A DNA stretch of 64,000 nucleotides from Alisma plantago-aquatica (taxonomy: Eukaryota; Streptophyta; Magnoliopsida; Alismatales; Alismataceae). Under the pieces are notes generated by a model. The model saw only the letters and a program-made list of their open reading frames with translations, ran no database searches and was not told where the DNA came from. A program made the translations under genes and the position numbers. Positions within the stretch are counted from its first letter, which is position 1; each line of letters starts with the position of its first letter. Location: contig OY856409.1 of the NCBI GenBank assembly GCA_963693085.1, positions 1,338,172,915 through 1,338,236,914 of the forward strand, written 5' to 3'. This document shows positions 50,801-61,674 of the stretch, piece by piece.

Positions 50801-51138
50801 AGTGAGAGTTGTGTGGCGAGCTGATGTACAGGTGGACCTGTTGTCTTAAGATCCTGTAGTTTATATGTAGTACATGTATATGTATAGTTTTGTTGTTCAA
50901 TATGTAATATCAAATGTTGTAACAATTCGTGTTGTAATTATATGTTGAATGGTGAACATGTGTGTATGGTTTTATTATTGTTTATGTACATGTGCTACTG
51001 CGTTTCCTTCTGACTTCCTCTGATTTTGTTCTTCTTAGCCTCGTGTGGGATGTTTAAATTGGGATTCTCGCTGAGGTGAGGGTTTCAATTTGGACGTCAC
51101 ACATAAGATTAAGTTTTAGAAAATCTGGGGACGTCACA
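47857..51138 (+). repeat. B LTR 3 (outer 3' LTR)
   Basis: This 3282-bp LTR differs from LTR 1 at many scattered sites, dense around 48490-48960, and by one missing 24-bp motif. It ends GGGACGTCACA directly before GTGTA. Confidence 0.87.
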
Positions 51139-51143
51139 GTGTA

Positions 51144-51799
51144 TGTACATTCTCACAATGATGTGGGTCTAATTTATCCAGAGTCTACTCTTCTTTTATT
51201 TTCAATAGGAGTCATTACATCCCAGTAACGCATCTTGCCAGCTGGACCAGGCCGAACCTGTAGTCCTGAAGCCAAGAGCTACTCAAGATTAACCAACTCC
51301 TACTTTTTCAAACATGTGGAAAGAATATCCACTTAGGGAAAACTCATTTAAACATAACTTCTGGTCTACTTGATACAAAGAATAATTGAATCAACTTCAT
51401 GATACACAACAATCTAAAAGAACCATACATATTCTACAAACTGATAATATGAATTCATACATATAAGAGCATTTCTATTTATCTACAGTCAAAGAAACAA
51501 TATAAATCAAGAGTCGTATCATATTCTATGTTTAATCTCTTACTCCTTTGTTACTTTCTGGTCTCTTAACCCTAAGATTTCTAGGGTTTCTCTCTAGCCC
51601 ATCCGTCCTCTGCATACCTGGCCAGGGCATCCAGAGAAGAATAGACAGAGTAGCTTGTTACTGGTTGATCCAAGTACTCGAATATTGGGCCAGGATATCC
51701 AAATACTCAAATCCCCAGAGCTAACATCATAACATCTCCTATCTTCCACACTTATGACTCTAACTTACTAACTTAATGATCCCTAACAACTCAGCCTAA
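51144..51799 (-). other. A2 interior, second part, non-coding
   Basis: Continues the A2 interior after B and aligns with A1 12370-13027. The 5'-proximal minus-strand frame open in A1 (12977-12759) is not preserved here. Confidence 0.75.
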
Positions 51800-51811
51800 G
51801 CTCTAATACCA
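51800..51811 (-). promoter_or_regulatory. A2 primer binding site, one base changed
   Basis: The reverse complement reads TGGTATTAGAGC. It differs from the Met-tRNA PBS by a single C-to-T change, consistent with decay after insertion. Confidence 0.8.
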
Positions 51812-51814
51812 AAT

Positions 51815-54800
51815 TATTACACCCTGATCTCACAATTACCACTAATCATGATATTAGGGCATAAATTAAGAATTTAACGTAATACAAAGATCACCCTTAA
51901 CTTTTTATTTTTTTTCTTTCTTCATTTTGTTTCTCACATGAAATCACATAAACTAACTTTACAAGAGAATCTAAACATTGATTTCTCTAATCTAATTTCA
52001 ATAGTAAAAATGCATGCATAATCATTCATTATGTTTCTCATACTTTTAAACACAGAAGACTTGTTGATTCGCATATATTGCTAAAAGAGGAATAATGTTA
52101 CACATCATCATTTACAACTCTCTCTTATCTCTTTACAAGGACCTAGAGTGACAAGGACTGACTGAACTTAACTATACTCAGACTTAACTCTTGTGACAGA
52201 TCTACTCTGATGCTTTGACCTTCTTCAAGTCCATGAGGTTTCCCTAAAATTTTGAGTAGAGGGGTGAGCCTACTCACTCAGTGAATGAGTACTTCATAGA
52301 AACAGTCTAAAGCACTGATATAATTGTAGATATACCTTTGAGAAACTGATATCAATTATAACAACAATAATATTTAAAGAGTCTAATCATTGACAATCAT
52401 AATTATGGCAAGATACTCTAGATAATTTATTAAATTGGAATAAAATACAGTAATTAATACACTGAGCAGATCTAGAACAATACAGTTAAAATAACAGGGA
52501 ATGTAAATATTATATTTAAAGAACAACTACTACAAAAATGTACTCAAATCTTTCTTAACTCTTTTTACTTATAAGAAACTCTTTAAACCTATATGAACAT
52601 ATTTTAGCTTATGCCCTGATCATATATAGTGTACTCTACATATGAAGACTCGTAGCGAACTATGATCCCACCATACAAGACTTAGCTGACACACCCGGGA
52701 ATGCTAAGCCTGACTACGTCACTGGTCTGCAATAGGAAAATGACTCTTTGGCCTCACCACACCTATTATGTTGTAAAACTGGACTCCTCCTCTCACTTGA
52801 GCACACAGGTAGAGAGTAAAGCCACCTATTGGCTTTTCTGTACTCTAGTGCCACCAGGATCCCTGGTTGATGTTGGACACTACATACTGTATTTTTAAGG
52901 AGACTTCCACTAGGGCTTCATCCCCCGTACCACTTGTTAGTACGTTCCGACCCTCGTATACTGGACACTTCCAGGGTTAGGTCATTTCACCCCTAAGGTG
53001 CATACCTCTCATAGGGTTTCTACGGTGTTTAGGTCCTCTAAGTCTCTTATTTTATTATTATTGGAAAACTCTTACTATATTGTATATTTCCCTTAATTAT
53101 ACTTGACTCTGGTATCTCTATGGTATCACATCTATTTATTTGAAGTTTATAATACAACATGTATATCATTCTAAACTTGGCAGAGCAGTATATTCAAAAC
53201 ACTGTAATATTCTGAGTAATCATCATACTATATATACAAGCAGACTAAAATTCTTAAATAAATAGAATACATGCCAACTTGGCACTTTATACACTAGAAT
53301 CATGAAATTGAACTATTGAGCATCACCACATCTCATACTGAGAACATTGATATCACAATACTTGATTCATTGAACACCCTATCCTTAGGGTTTCATTTAA
53401 CTCATTCACTTATCACATGGCTCTCATAAGGATTTCATACGACATAAACATTCACTGAATAAAGACTGCTTAAATCATATACAATCAATATATGTATGAA
53501 ACCTTGGAACTGAGCTGAATTTAGGATTCCATGTCATTTACTGAGATATCATGCATCAAGAATAAAATTGAATAAATAAAGTCTATCATGTCAAGAAAAT
53601 CCCTTCAAATGGATTTCTCGATATCTATTTGTAAATATCCAACTTTCCTCGCATCTAGGGTTTCACCCTCTAACTGAGATATCAAACAAACACTATTTAC
53701 CTTAAATTAAATCCAAGATAGTATCTGACATATGTATACTATGAATTCAGATAAACAATCATTCATAACCAAGGGGATCCAGATAAACAAATTTCTCTAT
53801 TTAATTATACAGCAATTTCAGTCATAGACAAATTCCCTATATTTCAGTTTACTCTTATAACCTCGGCGAACACTTAGGGAATTCCCATTAGGTTGTATTG
53901 TATACATTTCTACTATGATTTTATCATCTAAAATTCATTCAAACAGAGGAAGAATCTATATCATATCATTTTGCAACAACTTAGATCAAACAGACAACTC
54001 AAGGTTTGTAGTTGCATACTAAGCAATTAAAGATTAAGGATGATTTAACCAATTTTCATGCAATATATTATTTAAAGGAATTTCCCACTCACCTAAGGTG
54101 TGAAGACACCTTAAAAACGTATCCCATATCTGAAAAACTCGAATCCATATCAAAACCCTTGCAATCGCCACTTTCTTCTTCTTTTCAACTCAGAAACCCT
54201 AGAATTGAATATTAGGAGAGAAAAAGTGAGAAAAGGACTTGATTTGATATGATTTTGAATCCAATTAAGGGAGGGACGTAATCTTGACATTTGAGAGAAG
54301 ATTCACCATGAAACTATATCCAAATAAGCTAAACTTACATGATTTCATCAATCCTCAGACCGCAAAACCCTAGATCAGCATCTCCATCACTTTCTCCTCT
54401 CAAACCCTAAATCTCCCTCTCTCTCTAGTATTTCGTATCTCTAGATTGAATCATAAATTATGAGATATTCTTGTGTGTTAGGTTGACCATATATAGCAAT
54501 TGAGCTGCTTGGGACAATTGCACATTGACCCCTCACTATACTTTCTCTTATTTCAGCTGAATTTTTCTATCATAGAAAGGCTACTATAATTCGTCTATTG
54601 GTAAGGTCTAAACGCATCCAAAAATTATGAAAATTTAACACTTTGTTTATGATTAAGTTTTAGATATCCAGTTAAAATTTCATTTCATTTGGAGTTACCA
54701 ATAAATACTTAAAAATCAAATAGTTCACTGCTATATCAATCTGAAAATATAATCGGTTGAGTTTGAAACTCGATCGACAAAGAGGTCAGAACATTCTTAA

Positions 54801-55150
54801 CAAATTCTTATATTTTCCAATAGTGTTCACATTTTAGATATTAAAATCATATCCAAATTTTAATTCAATCAGCGTTCCACATAAAATAATAAAAATCATT
54901 TAATGAGACACTATACTTATCAAATTTGGTATTCATGTCATCAAAACCCTAATTTGGGCCGATTAGGGTTTCCAAATCTTAAACCCTAATTATATGAATC
55001 AAATTATGATTAAATCTTCTCATTATATTTAAAACATCAAAACTTAACAACCATCACTAATCAAGCTTTAAACTATGATCAACTTAGTTAAGCATACAAT
55101 CATCTAAGTAAACCATAGTTTACTAATTAAGATCAGATGCAGTCATAACA
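51815..55150 (-). repeat. A2 right LTR (5' LTR of the element)
   Basis: Second A2 LTR copy, ending AGTCATAACA before the exact ACCAT duplication at 55151-55155. It keeps the TCACCC/TTTTTAGG region near 52240-52280, with one T fewer than in A1. Confidence 0.82.
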
Positions 55151-55260
55151 ACCATAATATGGAAGTAACCATGTGTAATATTGAGGATGATGTGCATGTT
55201 AAGTGTCATCTATCTGTACCTTGGATTTTGGGGGTGAAATCCCTGTTAGGGGTTTATATT
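55151..55260 (+). other. E1 interior, last part before its 3' LTR
   Basis: After the ACCAT copy, about 105 bp remain of the E1 interior. They end in a purine-rich GGGGGTGAAAT/TTAGGGG stretch just before TGTGAGACCCC, the likely decayed polypurine tract. No coding motif is readable. Confidence 0.55.
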
Positions 55261-56016
55261 TGTGAGACCCCTAACCTTGCTTAAAGTGTTGAACAAGCTT
55301 AATTATCATAATTGAATTCTTATAACCGTAATATAACCTTGTGATATGCTTTTAAATCATAATACAAGCTTACGTTTCAAATTTGGTCCAATTTGGACAC
55401 TATTTGAGCAAGTTATGCAATTTTATGCACATTTTGGACTTTTCTACAATTTACCCAAATTGAGAGGTTTTCTTTGCAATTTATCACTTGAATTATGTTC
55501 CTTGTATATTCCCTCATAATTATTGAGCTTGTTGATCCATGGTACGCCTAGTTAGATCTTGGTTTGAAGGTGTTTTCCTCAAGGGTATTTTAGGGTTTAC
55601 CCCTTCATGGATGAGCTACCTTTAGTAGCTATCAACTAATGAATTATTTGATTGACTTGGATACTTGAAAAAGGAGAGATAATAAGGTCTACATGGATAG
55701 TGGAAGAGATGCTTGTGTGTATTCTTGTATATTCTTAATAGTTTGAGGCCATGGACACTTGGAAAGATACTAGAACTTCAACTTTTTCTTTTTCTTTATC
55801 TTTAAGTTTCATATACTTATCCCTAAGAACCCAAACAAGCCATTTTCTCTCCACCACTTCCCTCCTTCTACAAACCTCTTTCTCCCTCTGTGCTGCTACA
55901 AATTTCCTGTCCAAGGAAGAAGAAATAGGGGATCTTCTTGGAAAAAGAATCTAGGGTTGCAATTGACTTCATTTTAGAGTTTGAAAAGCTTCCTTCTAGT
56001 GATCTTAACCTAAAAG
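55261..56016 (+). mobile_element. E1 3' LTR, first 756 bp, cut by E2
   Basis: Direct repeat of 23589-24344 with frequent substitutions and small indels. The match stops at CCTAAAAG, where the E2 LTR begins. AAAAG (56012-56016) is the expected 5-bp target copy of E2. Its partner lies beyond the window. Confidence 0.82.
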
Positions 56017-56404
56017 TGTGACGTCCGTCTCATGAAAACAAGATTAATTAATGCGGAAGCAAATTATTAGTAGCAGAATTACGGAAAATCACTAAAAATT
56101 TAAAACTTTTGTAAAGAAATCCACAAACGGTAAAACTCTATCATAAAGAACCAAAGTAAGTTATTTACATTCTGATTCATCAGTACATCTTTTTATCATC
56201 TTAGCTCGAGAGTCATAACATTGACTACCCAGTTAAATTGTACATGAGTAGGATACAAAATCTCGAGGCATCAAGCCAAAAATCTCAGATCTATATCGAA
56301 CCATCTACTGACTCCTAGCACCTGAGAGTACAGAGACGACACATAGGACTCTCTCTATATACAAGACTTGACAAACAGTGTCTCCACCTGTGGGTCACTA
56401 CTAT

Positions 56405-56450
56405 CCTTGTTGTTACTGCTGCTGTTGTAGTTGTTGTTGCTGCTCACCCA
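56405..56450. repeat. GTT/GCT trinucleotide-rich tract
   Basis: Imperfect TTGTTGTT/GCTGCTG runs (CAA/CAG on the element strand) just 3' of the U5 block of E2. Length is likely variable between copies. Confidence 0.7.
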
Positions 56451-56479
56451 CTGAAGGGTTTCTTCTTCCTCGGCGTCTA

Positions 56480-56540
56480 CCTAAAAAGTTGAATCCCACG
56501 GGGGTGAGACAATTGAAAATTGTCCCAGCGAGAGATATAA
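56480..56540 (-). promoter_or_regulatory. Conserved U5 block of E2 with hairpin
   Basis: On the element strand it reads GAGTTATATCTC, GCTGGGAC, TCACCC and then CTTTTTAGGTAG. The arms GACAATT and AATTGTC (56509-56525) flank three bases. The same block, with a different spacer, occurs in E0 and E1, and a partial form in A. The function is not known to me. Confidence 0.55.
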
Positions 56541-58045
56541 CTCTCTGCCAGAAACATTGTTATTGCTGATAATAGAATAACACTGAGCAGTAGAATTATA
56601 AATATTCAATAGTAGGTAAATCATTGATTGAACTAAGTAGAGCAGTATTCTCTGTGCAATCATTTCAATTATAACTTGATTAAGTAGCAAGTCATTCATT
56701 TAATACGAAATATGAAGAACATGTATATCCTTTATCTTTCTAAGAAATAATAAACAATGTATCATCAAACATTGATTCTCGTAATTGAACCCTAAGCAAA
56801 TATGCTACACGGTTGATTACATTTTACAATCATATTTATGCCCTGAGGAGATGAGGTATACCGCTCATACTCCAACCGACCATTGTGAAATCAAAATTGA
56901 TACCATACATAGGTCATCAAAAGAGCTAGATTTCTATGACCTCATCTTCCTCAGTCAGTGTGAGGAACAACATGCAGGACATCTTGTGTCTCTGCTATAA
57001 ATATAGCTTTCCAGGGTATACTGGCAACTTTGCTATTAGAGTTACAGTGGCATACTGTACTCCCTTCGCAATCGAGGGATTTCTTGTTTATCTCACATCG
57101 ATTCGGCATTAACATCATCATCATGAGATTAGTTATACATCATCCCAGTATATAAATATAATGAAGGATTGAGATATTTAATGTTTTTCTCACATCAATT
57201 CCTCCATTAGGGCGTAAGGATATTCACACCCATTACCCCCACATACTCAAAAGTATGCTCTCCAGGAGTTCCCTTAGGAAAACCTATTTCACCATCACCT
57301 AACTGCTGACAATGATGGATCTATGGTCAGGGATCTACATGATATCATTTCACTTGATTAATTAAGTACATTACAACATTCATTTAGCATCAGGCATGTT
57401 TTCAATCATAAAACATTATAACAATTGCTATAAAGAATGAGTATTATTTCTATCAAGTTCATTTCACAACTTTATTAATCATTGGGAACTCAATCCCTTG
57501 TCATCTCATCATCATGATCCAAGAATATGGGTGTTCAAACCCTTAGATCATCAATATACTTGTTACCACTTTAACAAGTAACATAATGCTAACAAGTCAT
57601 TTGACAGTGTAAACATGATAATTGCAATGCAGGTATCTCACCTGGCTCTTACAGCCTATCAATCTCTTTTTTTACCTTTCACTAAGTAACATAGCATATC
57701 ATTGATTACAAAGCTCATAAAGTACTTTCAATAAACAAAGCATCATAGCTCATACCTGGCTATGTTCAATATCTCATAAGACCTGCATGATTAGTACAGA
57801 TGATAACAGATACATCAATTTCCTATCAGCACAATGTAAAATAATTATGACATCATTGTTTAAGGGTTATACCACTATGCCCTTGCTAGGGTTAGGGTTT
57901 CCCTTTTCAATTTAATTATGGTTAATCATCCCCTTTAGCTCAAATAGGGTTAAGGACTCATCATGTCATTGTCCAACCTTAGAGCTTCTTAGTATAAAGT
58001 ATAACCCAGAATTAGGGTTTCACATATTCATTCATCTTATTTGGA

Positions 58046-58210
58046 ATTAGGGTTTACTATTTGCATCACATCACCCTTGATTAGGGTTTAAAACCAACAA
58101 CCCATAATTAGGGTTTACTAATTGCATCACATCACCCTTGATTAGGGTTTAAAACCAACAACCCATAATTAGGGTTTACTATTCATATCACATCACCCTA
58201 GGTTAGGGTT
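58046..58210. repeat. 61-bp tandem repeat with telo-box motifs
   Basis: Units start at 58046, 58107 and 58168 (partial third). Each contains two TTAGGGTTT motifs and CATCACATCACCC. About ten TTAGGGTTT motifs lie in 57880-58380. Confidence 0.87.
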
Positions 58211-58737
58211 TGCTATTCACCCCAAGTATGAGTGAGCATCAAAGTTCCTTGAGTTAAGGTTTATCATGTCATCACTATGAATTAAGTTCATACCATCATC
58301 ATGTATTAGGATTTCACCTATTAATGCCCTCAGTTAGGGTTATGATTCATCATCCATCCTAATTAGGGTTTCATGATCCTAATATGAAGGATCATAACCT
58401 AATTAGACATTCATTCATACTAAAAGTGTTAAGACTTAGCCATTATATGGTTATCATTCATATAGGAAGTCTTCTCTCTCATCTTCTATAAGATGATTTT
58501 TGCATCAGCCTTGATTAGGCTAAGTCAACTCAATCTTGAAGAAGAATTGACATCATGGGTTATGTCATTGTCACCATGACCATTAAGGCTTAATTATTCA
58601 AAGGGTACTAATCACCTCATCCCATTAAGAAGTAATTACTATAATCATCTTTGATTACATCATGTATTAGTCAACTAATCACTTTGTCCTTTAACCACTT
58701 TAAGTACCCATGCAGTTTTGGTTAATTATCCACCAAA

Positions 58738-60245
58738 CAGTTTTGTCCTTATAGACCCTAAACGATCTTGACCAATTCAGACCTCAAACGGTCTTGAGCA
58801 ACTAAGGAAACCGTTTGCTAAAGTACCACCTTGAAACTGTTTAGTAAAGTAGGTGGTGAAGACCGTTTGCCCAAAGTTGACTTTTGAAACTGCATGAACT
58901 CAATCGGTTTGGAAAGTACATGAACCTAAACAGTTTGGGATCATTTGGTCCCAAATGGTCTTAAGACCATTTGGACTCAATCGGTCTTGAGACCGTTTGG
59001 TCCAAACCTCCTCAAAACTGCAAGGACCAAAAATAGTCTCAATAAGTCAAATTAAATTAGGGTTTCCAATGTTGGTTCCTTCAACCATTGAATTCATGTA
59101 ACCAATCATCAATTGGACCTATCACCATACTTCAATTGAGATAATTATGTCATCATTCATCTGATTTGACACTCAATTGATCATCAATTAGGGTTTGAAT
59201 CAATTGGATTAGGGTTTGGAATCGATGATCATTCAACATTAATCAATGTGAGATTGGTAACTTTGAAACCATTGAACCTTCATCCAAATTGAACATTACC
59301 TGACCCCAAACGGTCTTGAGGTCGTTTGGATGACCTCCAAACAGTCTTGAGACCGTTTTCCCATGTCAACATCAAAATCCAAGTCAACCAATTAGGGTTT
59401 GGTTCATTGGATTGCTCACCAAATCAGCAATTGATTGCACTTCAACTTAGTATCTTTAGATCTTCAAACACCTAACTATAGTCAACCCTAGACCTCCAAA
59501 AGGTCTTGGGATTGTTTGTATGACCGTTTTCCCATCACATCATCATCAACCATATCATTCAATTAAGGTTTGGATCCTAGGATTGATCACCAAATCAGCA
59601 ATTGATTGTACATCAACTTAATATCTTTGGACCTTCAATTGCTCAACCATACCTAAACCTAGACCTCAAAATGGTCTTGGGTGATCACCAAACAGTCTTG
59701 AGACCGTTTGGGTGATCCCCAAACGGTTTTGAAACCATTTGGGTCAATCAACCCAAAACATCAACTCATTCCATTGCAAAATCAGCACTTAGCCGATTAG
59801 GGTGAATACCATATCTTTGGATCTTCAACCACTTAACCATATCCAACCCTAGACCTCCAAACGGTCTTGGGTGACCCCCAAATGGTCTTGAGACCGTTTG
59901 GGTGATCCCAAAACGGTTTTGAAACCGTTTGGGTCAATCAACCCAAGTTTCAAACTCAAACACTTATGAAATCAGCACTCAACCCGATTAGGGTTTTGGT
60001 GATTGTTGGACCTTCAACTCATGAACCACTTAGAGTTAATCAATTATATTTAGTGGATCACTAACCAAAATTATTAGAAACAAATTCCCAAATGGTCAAC
60101 CCTGGTAAACACCTCCAAATGGTCTGAAACCGTTTGCTCTCATGTGGTTTGGTGAAACCGTTTCATCTCAAACGGTTTGAAACAGTTTGCTCCCAAACGA
60201 TTTGAGAAACCGTTTGAGCAACTTAGGAGACTGTTTGACCTGGGA
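58738..60245. repeat. Array of dispersed 24-bp palindromes in the E2 LTR
   Basis: Arms CCAAACGGTC and GACCGTTTGG around TTGA, with variants, occur at 58951-58974 (a perfect 24-bp palindrome with CCAAATGG arms), 59306-59329, 59337-59360, 59688-59711, 59719-59742, 59878-59901 and 59908-59932. Half sites and shorter forms occur from 58738 and near 60115-60240. Between them lies ordinary AT-rich sequence with short repeats (CAACCCTAGACCTCC and similar). Confidence 0.88.
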
Positions 60246-61630
60246 TTTTTCTTGGATAAATATCTAAGGTGATGTGATCATCTTCCTCCTTAGAGCAACC
60301 AAGAACAGCAACCGTTTTTCATGGATATTGCAACAATATATCAAAAGGGTTCGAAATAGAAGAAAATAACCAACAAATCATAGAGAACTTGATGCAATAT
60401 CAATGTTTAAGGGTTAAAGTTATAAAACCCGCCTAAAATCTGGTCTCCAAGCTCCAAGATCCACGTCTCTAATGGTGGATGGAGTTCTAGCAACTTCCCA
60501 AGGTCCGTTCTTGAGCTATTGGATGAAAAAGATGGCTAGAAGTGGAAATCAGGTGAAGAAAACCAAGAATTAAGCATTGCTTTAGGGTTTCCACCATGAA
60601 CCCGAGGTAGAAGATGATAAAAACCTTACCAACAGGTTGTGGTCGTCCTTCTCCTGCTCCTGAGCTCTTCCTTGGTCGGCCAAAGCAAAGATGGGAAGAG
60701 AAAACTAAGGAAAAGTCCTTAAGTGTATTGGAAAAAGATATACATAAAGGGATTTTCAAGGAAAGAGAAAATGGATTATTTTCTTTTAATTCCAAAATAA
60801 TTTCCATCAAATCCCCCTCCATTTATTGGCCATGAAGCCATCTTCATGTTCTTGCAAAACCTCTCCATTATCCAAGGATTAATGGAATAAGCACCTTAAA
60901 GAGTTTTATATTAATATCCATCCTTTTAGTGGATATTACTTTTTATTATAATAATGTGAGTGGCTTCCACTCAACCAAGATCTTTTTGTGCCATAGCAAG
61001 GCACAAGATCGTCCAACTCTATTGCAAACACATCCTTCAACTTTTGGTTGAAGGGCTCCTCAATGAATTTATTTCTTTTTGCATTAAATTAAAATAAAGT
61101 TCCATATATGCTTAAATCTTGATTATTTTAATGTCAAGATTCTCTCTCCTCCAAAATAATTCAATTGAGGCATCCCTCTCATTTTCTTTGCTCTACTTGA
61201 TGCCAAGAAACATGAGAGACCCTCTAGAGGTGGTATTTTGCATGTTGAACCCTAGGTTTATGGTAAATTGCACATTATACCAAAACTAGGTTTTAATGCA
61301 CAAGGATTGCTCTACAAGCTTTATCTTGATGCCCAAGCTTGTGGAAACCATACCACTACATCATATACATTATTATGATGTCTCAACATCATAGGAACAT
61401 CTTACCATATGGAATTTGCAAGTTAACCCCTCAACTTGGGTAATTTGCATTTTAGTCCAAAATTAACAAAACAATGTTTCAACATCATTCAAAAAGGACT
61501 GAACTTGAAATATAAGTTCCTCCAGAGCCTTAATTACTTTTCAAAAGATAAGTGCAATAGTATAATCAACTTTATTAGGCAAAACACATAGGGTTAGAAC
61601 ATAACCCAGGTCAGGGATGTTACAAATTAT

Positions 61631-61639
61631 CCACCCCTT
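61631..61639 (-). promoter_or_regulatory. E2 polypurine tract
   Basis: CCACCCCTT reads AAGGGGTGG on the element strand, 6 bp before the LTR. It is preceded by TTTCGGGGACGAAAT, the usual plant gypsy pre-PPT sequence. Confidence 0.82.
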
Positions 61640-61674
61640 ACAAGGATTTCGTCCCCGAAATCATAAACAAACCA

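Larger units (their letters stand above)
36895..51138 (+). mobile_element. B: non-coding LTR retrotransposon in a tandem LTR-interior-LTR-interior-LTR array
   Basis: This 14.2 kb insertion has three LTRs (36895-40197, 42376-45678, 47857-51138) separated by two 2178-bp interiors (40198-42375, 45679-47856). The period is 5481 bp. Ends are TGTGAC...GTCACA, an inverted terminal pair. PBSs are at 40200 and 45681. The interiors have no gag or pol motif, so this is a second non-autonomous family. The two 5.48 kb units look identical except for two bases at the start of the LTR. The last LTR is more diverged and 21 bp shorter. Unequal recombination between LTRs of sister copies would give this arrangement. 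A duplicated assembly contig is the main alternative. Confidence 0.88.
30770..55150 (-). mobile_element. A2: second LARD-like element, split by element B
   Basis: Same family and strand as A1. The left LTR is 30770-34094, the interior is 34095-36894 plus 51144-51814 (about 3.47 kb without B), and the right LTR is 51815-55150. LTRs are about 3.33 kb, some 220 bp shorter than in A1. They differ from A1 by replaced blocks, for example an extra segment at 31318-31385, so this is a subfamily. The terminal TG/CA have decayed in places (left LTR inner end AAGA, right LTR inner end TATTACACC). No coding domain is visible. Exact ACCAT duplications flank the whole. Confidence 0.85.
56017..61624 (-). 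mobile_element. E2 3' LTR (5.6 kb)
   Basis: Read on the element strand it starts TGTAACATCCCTGACC at 61624 and ends GACGTCACA at 56017. It adjoins a polypurine tract and pol on the right, which sets the strand. It includes a TATA-like CCAATAAATGG near 60820-60832, a 1.5 kb array of palindromes (58738-60245), a 61-bp tandem repeat rich in telo-boxes, and the U5 block with a hairpin (56480-56540). It shares the block AGCCAGGTATGAGCTATG with the E0 LTR. The other LTR is outside the window. Confidence 0.82.

Noticed and set aside
60614..60835. Overlapping frames on both strands in the E2 LTR (the longest is 60822-60487, minus)
   Set aside because: The area lies next to the putative promoter and leader of the LTR. 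No domain is present, and the frames overlap on opposite strands.
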